Shown here: one piece after another, positions 57,454 through 64,000 of the stretch
How positions within the stretch are numbered: the stretch's first letter is position 1
Layout of the letters: each line of letters begins with the position of its first letter
Source: Carya illinoinensis
Lineage: Eukaryota; Streptophyta; Magnoliopsida; Fagales; Juglandaceae
Direction of reading: 5' to 3'
Assembly: GCF_018687715.1 (NCBI RefSeq)
Contig: NC_056764.1
Location: 8,694,501 to 8,758,500 of the forward strand
Length of the DNA stretch: 64,000 nucleotides
Notes under the pieces: generated by a model
Seen by the model: only the letters and a program-made list of their open reading frames with translations
The model's database searches: none
Told to the model about the DNA's origin: nothing
Made by a program: the position numbers and the translations under genes

Positions 57454-60400
57454 TCACTCTAAATCTGAACTAACAGACCTTGAACTTGGACTAGCACTTC
57501 GACTCGGACTCCTATAATAGCTTCTCGAGTACCCTCGCTTTGATGATGGCGTCTTCCTAGAGCTCTTCGGTCTGGGGGAAATGCTTCGAGAGTAACTCCT
57601 CCTGGAGCTCCTTACTCTAGGGGTAGGGCTTCTTGAGTAGCTCCTTCTAGACCTCCTCCTTGGCCGGGGTGAGACGCTGCTCGAGTAGCTTCTCCTTGAC
57701 ATCCTCCTTGGCCTCGGTGACACACTTCGAGAGACAGAACGGTAACGGTTGCGGTGCCTCCTACTGTATCGGTCATCTGGTGAGTAAGACCTATCACGCC
57801 AGCTGACAGGTGATCTGCTGTAAGGGGATTGTGACCGTGAGTATGACCTGCGTCTGTAGTAAGAAGAGTATGACCTCCGCCGGTCGTAATAAGGGGAGTA
57901 TGACCTCCTCCTATAGTAATAGGGGGAGTATGACCTACTCCTACTACGTTCATATGAGTAACGTGGCGATCGGCTCCTGCCCCTTTTGTAAGGAGAATAA
58001 CTGGGAGATCGCCGAGGAGAGTAGCTGGGAGATCGACGAGAAGAGTAGCTGGTAGATCTATGGCGCACTGTATGAATAAAATTGTAAGACAAACAAAAAC
58101 AACTGTATTTTCCAGATAAACAAAGCCACACATAAAATGAGTACAACATTCTTACCGTGAACTGTTCTCAGTCCAAGATACCTTCCCGGAGTAGGTGTCC
58201 GTCCTCTTCGCCTCCGAGCCTGCAAGAAATGAAAATCGAAGCATGAAAATGCATAATTACAAGTAAACTCAAGCAATAAGGGGCGCAGCTAGAAAGAATC
58301 TTTTTCCCTAAAATAATGCATGCAAGAGAGAGAGAGAGATAAGAATCCGTAACATCGCTTGAGATTAAATAGCTAGAAAAAAAGAAAGAGGGAAATTCAG
58401 GGCATACAACCCCCATGTCTGATACTTGATGTGTTTGATTTGTTTGTTTAGTTGTGGTTTGATTTGGTGAAGAGCTGCTACACACAGCTAACCTGCTGCC
58501 ACAAAAACTTCAAGTGGAAAGAAGCAAACAACTTTCAAACTCAAAGAACTGATAGCAAACCATATAATATTTTGATACAGTTGAATGGATCACAGTGACC
58601 AACATTGATAAAGCAGGCCATTAATCAACACACAATAAAAAAAAAAAAAGCCAGGAACTACTACCTTCTCCACGGTAATCACACGGCCTTCAAGTACAGA
58701 ATGGTTCAAATACTTAACGCAGCGTTCAGCCTCCTCAAGACTGGCCATTGTAACAAACCCAAAGCCACGGGATTCTCTGGTCCATGGATCTACTACAAGA
58801 TGAACTTCCATCACCTGATAGACCCCATCGCAGAATTCAGATTCCAGTAGATTATGCACAAAATTCTTTTTCTGTTTTGGTAGGTAAGATTGTGCACAAC
58901 TTTCAGAAACACAATAATGCCTTACCGTCCATCGAACAATAAATGAAAACTAGATTGAATTTGCCAAGCCACGATCACTGGCATTGGCAAATTTAGCAGG
59001 GATAGAGAAAGACTACGATGAAGATGATTAGGCATACCTTTCCCTCACTTGCGAAATGCTTCTCAAGCTCTCTCTTTGTGATTCGAGGTGACAATCCTGT
59101 CACATACAGATTGTTCCCTGGATTTTCCACATCACTCGAAAGACTCCTGACAGAACCAGATCAGAAGCATAAGAAACAACCACAAATAAAATAAAATAAA
59201 GAGAGAGAATGAAATCTAAAAGCACAGACAAAGGGTAGTTTTAAGGCACTACCTCGACCGTGACCGTGACCTTGACACAGACTTCGAGACAGACCTACCG
59301 TACCGCCTGTATGGTGAAGGAGAGCGAGAATGCCTGGAAAATTTGAAGAAAATGCAAATAAGAAAATTTCGCGTTCATACAACCACACCAATACAAAAAT
59401 CACCATTGCTTCTCAGAACAATATGTACCTTGACCTTCTGGACATCTGCAACACCATAAAAAAGAAAACAGTTAGTACCAAGACAAATAATGTGAACAAA
59501 TAAATCAGGCAAGGAAAACAGACATTTACAAGCATGTAAATCTACAGCATACATCATACGTATTAATAAAAAACAGCATACACTTCCATGAACAAAATTT
59601 TTATTAAATCAAACAAAGCCGAATATATTCACAGTTTTCTTGGCTTCAACCACGATTGAAACCAATTATAAGCAAAGCTTTAATTGCTGAAATACACTAA
59701 CTTGTCTTTTCGTAAACATTTTTTCGGTAAGAATACACATCCTCTAGGAGAAACCAGTGGTCAAAAAAGACCAACCTATACATCTGAAACCTGGGAAAAA
59801 CCAATTTGATCCTCTTTTTTAAAAAATCGAAAATATTTTTAAGAACGTGAAAATGCTTATTGAACCGATAATTGACCGATGCAGTGTAAATGATTTTTTT
59901 AAATATTTTTTCTTCTTTTCTTTTAATCATTTTTTACACAGTTTTAAATATTTTAAATAATCATAAAAAATATCAATTCATTAATATTCACTTCTGATTA
60001 AGTAAAATTAAAAATTAAAATTAAAATTAAAAAATTCAATCGATCATTTTTATCGATCAACTTTCTCGGTTCAACTAGCATTTTTCAAAATATTATCTAG
60101 AAAATCTCTTCTTCTTCTTTATTAATATATATATAGAGAAAACCTCTTCATGAAGATTTTCGTTACTAAATTTTCATCGGTATGGAGAATCAGAAATCAT
60201 CCATAGAACGAAGAGTCTTCGGTATAAGAAAATCAACAATCATTCTCGTAATCAATCTTTACCAGACAGGTGCCACTCGATTTGATCGAACAGACAGGAT
60301 CAACAAGCATTCCTTAATTAACCCGGAATAATAGAAAAAAACTAAATTAAAGTTATCGGAGAAAGAAAAATCTAATACTAAAGATTTTCAGGAAAGAGAT

Positions 60401-60547
60401 AATCGCATTTTTTTATTTCCTTCTTCTTCTTCTTCTTCTTTTTCTTTTTTTTTTTTTTTTTTTTGCAAGAGAAAATCGAAACTAAGAACGAAACGACGTC
60501 CAGAAAATCAACATCTTCAGATAGCCTGACGATCGAGAACTTACCAT
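57454..60547 (-). CDS. SR45A: SR45a / Transformer-2-type serine-arginine splicing factor
   Basis: Minus-strand exons are 60545-60547 (ATG), 59429-59445, 59253-59333, 59038-59146, 58665-58814, 58156-58219 and 57454-58067. They encode 345 residues (344 if the second ATG at 59445 is used). Order: an N-terminal RS stretch (SRRSRHSRSPSPYRRYGR, SRSRSRSRS); one RRM with RNP2 NLYVTGLS, about residues 45-52, and RNP1 RGFGFVTM, about 85-92; a short RGRTPTPGRYLG linker; and a long C-terminal RS/Tyr domain (RRRSYSPYYDRRRSY, SVSPRPRRRSRRSYSRSP) ending SVSSDLE. RS-RRM-RS is the Tra2/SR45a layout. The protein acts in nuclear pre-mRNA splicing; the Arabidopsis gene responds to heat and high light. A TATA box and a heat-shock-element-like site lie upstream. 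Confidence 0.92.
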
Positions 60548-60671
60548 ATCTACCGATGACACAGAAACCTCCCCCTTCGAGTTTTGCACCGGATCGCAGA
60601 GATTGATATTACCCTCGCGATTTCACAGCTAGTTTACGAGGAATAAATATCATAAAGTTGGATAGCGGAAA

Positions 60672-60683
60672 GTATTTATAAGG
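60672..60683 (-). promoter_or_regulatory. TATA box of the SR45a gene
   Basis: On the minus strand CCTTATAAATAC lies about 125 bp upstream of the first ATG (60547), giving a predicted start near 60645. Confidence 0.6.
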
Positions 60684-60694
60684 AGGGCCCTGGG

Positions 60695-60707
60695 GAAGCT
60701 TCTGGAG
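60695..60707 (-). promoter_or_regulatory. Heat-shock-element-like site upstream of SR45a
   Basis: On the plus strand GAAGCTTCTGGAG gives GAA-nn-TTC-nn-GAG, two perfect alternating units and one near-perfect unit at 5-bp spacing. It sits 12 bp upstream of the TATA box. Heat-shock factors bind nGAAnnTTCnnGAAn arrays in either orientation. Confidence 0.5.
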
Positions 60708-61123
60708 AAGCGGACGCCAAACTACCTTCAATTCGATTGAATTCCACGTAGCACCTATGTGAAATGTGAATACGTGGTAGCATCCATCCGGTTGGGCTCT
60801 CTGCGGTTTGTGTGGGAGCCACGTGGTAAGACAGCGAGGGGATGTGAAGAACTGAAATGCGGGGATTAGGCCGCATGTTTTTTACGTGCATCGTTGCCGG
60901 TAGTGTTTGGGGCTTAAGAGACTCGATGGAAAGGAATAGGCCCATATCCTCCCGCCCAGGCCCAGGCGGCTGGATTGTCCACGCCCGTGCACAAAGGCGG
61001 GAGGTAGATGCTGGGCTGGGCTTTGGCCTTGTTCAAATTTCATCCGTCCATCAGACCTACGTATATACTAATAATAATAATAAAAAATCATATACCATAT
61101 ATATTAAAAAAAACTATGAATAC

Positions 61124-61211
<88 letters not shown>

Positions 61212-61418
61212 CCCAGCGTCCTCCTCCCTATTCTCTTCTATACTTCTCTATCTTTTTTTTTCTTCCTATTCCTTTTATTAACATAACATTTAGTCATTTT
61301 CTATAAATAACAATAGAATATTCTAGAAATAGGATTAGTAGCTGTTAGTTACATTTCTCTGCATTATTGTAATAGAATTGATTCTTCTCACATATATATA
61401 AATACACATCACCTTCAA
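60708..61418. other. Intergenic DNA with a long (CT)n tract
   Basis: It holds SR45a upstream sequence, then an uninterrupted CT microsatellite of about 80 bp (61128-61207). From about 61285 the sequence resembles a Copia LTR (AATATTCTAGAAATAGG; TATA-like ATATATAAATACAC at 61395-61407), but I could not fix the left LTR end. Confidence 0.45.
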
Positions 61419-61425
61419 TATTTAG

Positions 61426-61584
61426 ATTGTTCATCCGAATCGCTCCAGAACCTGAATTTCGATAAATTCGAGCCAAAACCCACGTTAATAAACCCAAACC
61501 AATCCAGTCCGAGTCGGATTATGAAACCCGATACCCAGTTTATATATATATATATATTTAAAAAAAAACTTATATCGAGACCCT

Positions 61585-61678
<94 letters not shown>

Positions 61679-63575
61679 ATCATAAAACCGTGTCTCTCTA
61701 TTCAAACTTCGGTTGCCGTCTCTTGGTCTCGCTATTATGTCTTTCTTATCGATGACTTTTCGGTAAGTCTATATCCCGATCTATGAATAATAAATGTAAA
61801 TTTGGGTAGATCTGGTGTTTCGGTGAACTGGATCTCTTCTTGGTGCTTGGAACTTGTTGAATGTGATTTTTCTTGTGTTATCTCTCGTGGAAGTATGCGA
61901 TGGGAGGGCAAGGAACAGAGAAGATAAGAAGTGGATCTATCGAAAAGCAGCGTGTGGTGAACTGGGTTGATCTGTATACTACTTTTTTTTATTTGTATAC
62001 TATATTTTATCTAAGGCTTAGTGTCTGTAATTGCATGTGTTTGAAAATCTAAGTATGCTATAGTGATGAATGAAAATGGGTTGGAGATTCATGAATCCCT
62101 GGCTAGAGATATGCTTTACACTTGTAGAGAATTTTTGTTTTTTAAACAAAATGGAAGGCATGGTGGTTTGTCTTGACTTGTGCATGGTGCACAACAATAT
62201 ACAAAATTGGTTCAATACAATATTAATTTTCCATGGTTCAATATTATCATATGCTAGTTGAAGAAGTAGAAGGAGTAATACAGAGAAGTAGAAGGGTTTG
62301 TTTTAATGAGTGTATTGCGGTAAAAGATTTGAGGGGTATTTTAGTGTTGTGGATTTGAGGCCTGCTTCTTCTTTTGTTTATGGGTTAGATCCGTCATCTT
62401 CGTATCTTCGTAAGTTTTCTTCTCTCTGTCTCTTTTGTTCTCTATTTATATATATATATTGAAATATTTGTTCTCTATTTGTTGATCTTGAGTAAGGATT
62501 TGACCTCATATCATGTGCTCTATATTGTGTACCTCATAAGTGTTTGGGAAAGTTGGGATTTTATGCATGTAAATGCTATGCTTTAAACTGTAAAGTAGGT
62601 CACCAAAAAAGTATGCAAATAAGGTCTTAAAAAATGCTAGCTCTGAAACTTCTTATCTTTTTATGATGCAATTAATGGGCAAGTTGAAAATCTAAGCTAT
62701 TGATGATAATTTATACTATTTCTCAAATATATGTTCCTAACATCCTGTTGCCATGAAGATCCATATGGACTCCTATTATTTGGAGGAGAAAAATTTGAGA
62801 TTTTGGTTCATAATATGCTTAGCCCTTAGCAGTAAGCATCAAGTAGAAGTTCTCCTGAAGTAGAGCATTTGATTTGTTTTCTGTATACGACATTCAGACT
62901 ACATTTATATAATACATGAGAGAAGATTATGTTGTAACATGTTTGTTCAAAACTATTGTTTTTTGTAGGCTCTCTTTCAATCAAATCACTTGAAGTTACT
63001 ACTTAGTGTGAGATTAAATCATTTGACCATGCTAATGATTTTATAATTCATATCTTATAATTTTGTATTTTGTAATGTAATGTGTAAATAACAAATTAAT
63101 GCAATATGTAGTGGCTTGCATACATTTTAGTTTTTCACTTTATATATTTTTATTATTCTGAAAAATGTTAGTATTATATTTTTAATGATTTAGAAAAGCT
63201 TCACATAATATAGGCTTTTATATATATTAAAAAAAAGTATGATTTTCATTTTTTTTAATTTTTAAAATAAATATAGGAGAATTATGCTTTACAACATTTT
63301 GTATAAATATGGGTATTTATTAATATTAGATGCGATGTTTGAAGGAAAAACAATAGGCTTTTATTTATTTTTTTAAATATGCTTCAAAAACTGAGGAAAA
63401 AAAATCGGGTACAACCCGATACCCAAATTTTCAGGTTTTCGAAACCCGGACTCACCCAAGTTTCAGCCCATATCTAAAACTGGGTATATCCAAGCCAAAA
63501 CCCAACTTGGATTTGAAACCTAAATTACGGGTCAGGCATACCCGAATTCTTGATCCGAAACTCGGATGAACAGTC
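61426..63575. mobile_element. TIR element, 2150 bp, 7-bp duplication, inserted in a Copia LTR
   Basis: The left end GATTGTTCATCCGA and the complement of the right end (GACTGTTCATCCGA) are 14-bp inverted repeats with one mismatch. ATATTTA directly flanks both sides (61419-61425 and 63576-63582). Both subterminal regions are rich in GGGT/ACCC words (GAAACCCGATACCCAG on the left; GGGTACAACCCGATACCC on the right). The interior carries a second (CT)n tract (61587-61675), an exon-like GC-richer segment with a GT donor (about 61680-61763), then AT-rich DNA. No transposase frame is seen. Confidence 0.65.
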
Positions 63576-63626
63576 ATATTTAATATGAAATATACATGTA
63601 ATTCAAGAAAACTCTTCAATCTCACA

Positions 63627-63638
63627 TGGTATCAAAGC
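63627..63638 (+). other. tRNA-Met primer-binding site of the right-edge Copia element
   Basis: TGGTATCAAAGC directly follows CTCACA, the expected LTR end, and differs by one base from the common plant TGGTATCAGAGC. Confidence 0.75.
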
Positions 63639-63696
63639 TGCTCAACTAGCAGTCTCTTGATCCATAGCTTCGCTTTCCCATGCTTCCATCCCATAG

Positions 63697-64000
63697 CTTT
63701 CCTCATCTCTTATCTCTTCCTTTTCTCATATAGTCACTCTCAAGCTTACTACAAAAAATTATCTTTTATGGAAGGTACAAATATCAGCTTACCTTAAAGG
63801 CCAAGATCTCTATTGCTATGTTGATGGAACCTTGCCTTGTCCAACAAAATTTCTTCCCGTTGGTTCTAATGAACCACCTAAAATCAATCCTAATTTCATG
63901 TCTGGGGTAAGAACAGATCAATTGGTTTGTTCTCTTCTCTATCAAATTCAATCATTGGTCATGTCTTATCTGCTACTACCTCACTCTCCCTATGGTAGTC
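63697..64000 (+). pseudogene. Copia gag, N-terminal part, truncated by the window edge
   Basis: The frame reads LKLTTKNYLLWKVQISAYLK, then YCYVDGTLPCPTKF, then INPNFMSGVRTDQLV, the conserved start of plant Copia gag. The same motif occurs in the element at 6230-11119 (STDNYLLWHAQ, GYVDGT). An in-frame TAG at 63694-63696 precedes the open part and no good start codon is visible, so the 5' end is probably damaged. Confidence 0.7.

Larger units (their letters stand above)
61285..64000 (+). mobile_element. 5' part of a Copia element running off the window, LTR split by a TIR element
   Basis: A primer-binding site at 63627-63638 and a gag frame to the right define a plus-strand Copia element. LTR sequence lies on both sides of the 61426-63575 insertion (to 61425, and from 63576 to about 63626, ending CTCACA). 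The upstream limit near 61285 is a guess, and the 3' part lies beyond the window. Confidence 0.6.

Noticed and set aside
25573..60547. A functional gene cluster linking thioesterase, transporter, kinase, phosphorylase and splicing factor
   Set aside because: The genes belong to unrelated conserved housekeeping or signalling families with separate promoters and large spacers; adjacency alone gives no support.
61128..61306. Frame with a long Ser-Leu repeat
   Set aside because: It is translation of a (CT)n microsatellite.
1..64000. tRNA, rRNA or other structured RNA genes
   Set aside because: I saw no tRNA-like A and B box pairs with a cloverleaf and no rRNA-like sequence; the TGGTATCAGAG-type words are retrotransposon primer sites.

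Overview
The window is nuclear DNA of a flowering plant. Genes are split by many short GT-AG introns, the encoded families are plant-specific (octopus-like protein, plant-type SR45a, cytosolic H-type glucan phosphorylase, PHT4 anion transporter), and intergenic DNA is AT-rich and crowded with LTR retrotransposons, hAT-type elements, MITEs and CT microsatellites. The protein style suggests a woody eudicot, possibly near the walnut/hickory group, but I cannot fix the species from sequence alone.

Eight host genes are well supported. In order: an LEA_2/NDR1-HIN1-like membrane protein (2482-3141, -); a conserved 144-residue one-pass membrane protein with a leader intron (5093-5527, +); an octopus-like protein (12166-13845, -); a three-exon hotdog-fold thioesterase (25573-27351, +); a nine-exon plastid PHT4-type anion transporter (29243-36156, +); a six-exon calmodulin-binding receptor-like cytoplasmic kinase (38179-42588, +); a 15-exon alpha-glucan phosphorylase H isozyme (48587-55687, +); and the SR45a/Tra2-type splicing factor (57454-60547, -). 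They are unrelated single genes in ordinary plant arrangement, not a pathway cluster. The glucan phosphorylase (cytosolic glucan turnover) and the plastid anion transporter are metabolically adjacent, but I see no sign of co-organisation.

Mobile DNA fills most of the rest. A complete Copia element (6230-11119) has 329-bp LTRs differing at one position by eye, a GGGAT target duplication and a broken gag-pol. A complete Ty3/Gypsy element (16533-24114) with 1.73-kb LTRs and a GGAAA duplication sits inside an older 759-bp solo LTR flanked by ATATG (15957-24302). Two hAT-type elements have clean 8-bp duplications. One (899-1805) carries a fragment of what looks like a remorin-family gene. The other (32687-35336) lies in intron 7 of the transporter and holds long GGCGCC-centred palindromes and two AT-rich tandem arrays. 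At the right edge a Copia element runs out of the window, and a 2.15-kb terminal-inverted-repeat element with a 7-bp duplication is inserted in its LTR.

I did not find an undescribed defence-like or multi-gene system. The most interesting items are the gene-capturing hAT, the palindrome-rich hAT in the transporter intron, the 2.15-kb TIR element that fits no superfamily by its duplication length, the hairpin-forming minisatellite in the Gypsy LTRs, and a heat-shock-element-like site beside the SR45a TATA box. Exon coordinates were read by hand from reading frame and GT-AG signals; no alignment or transcript data were available.
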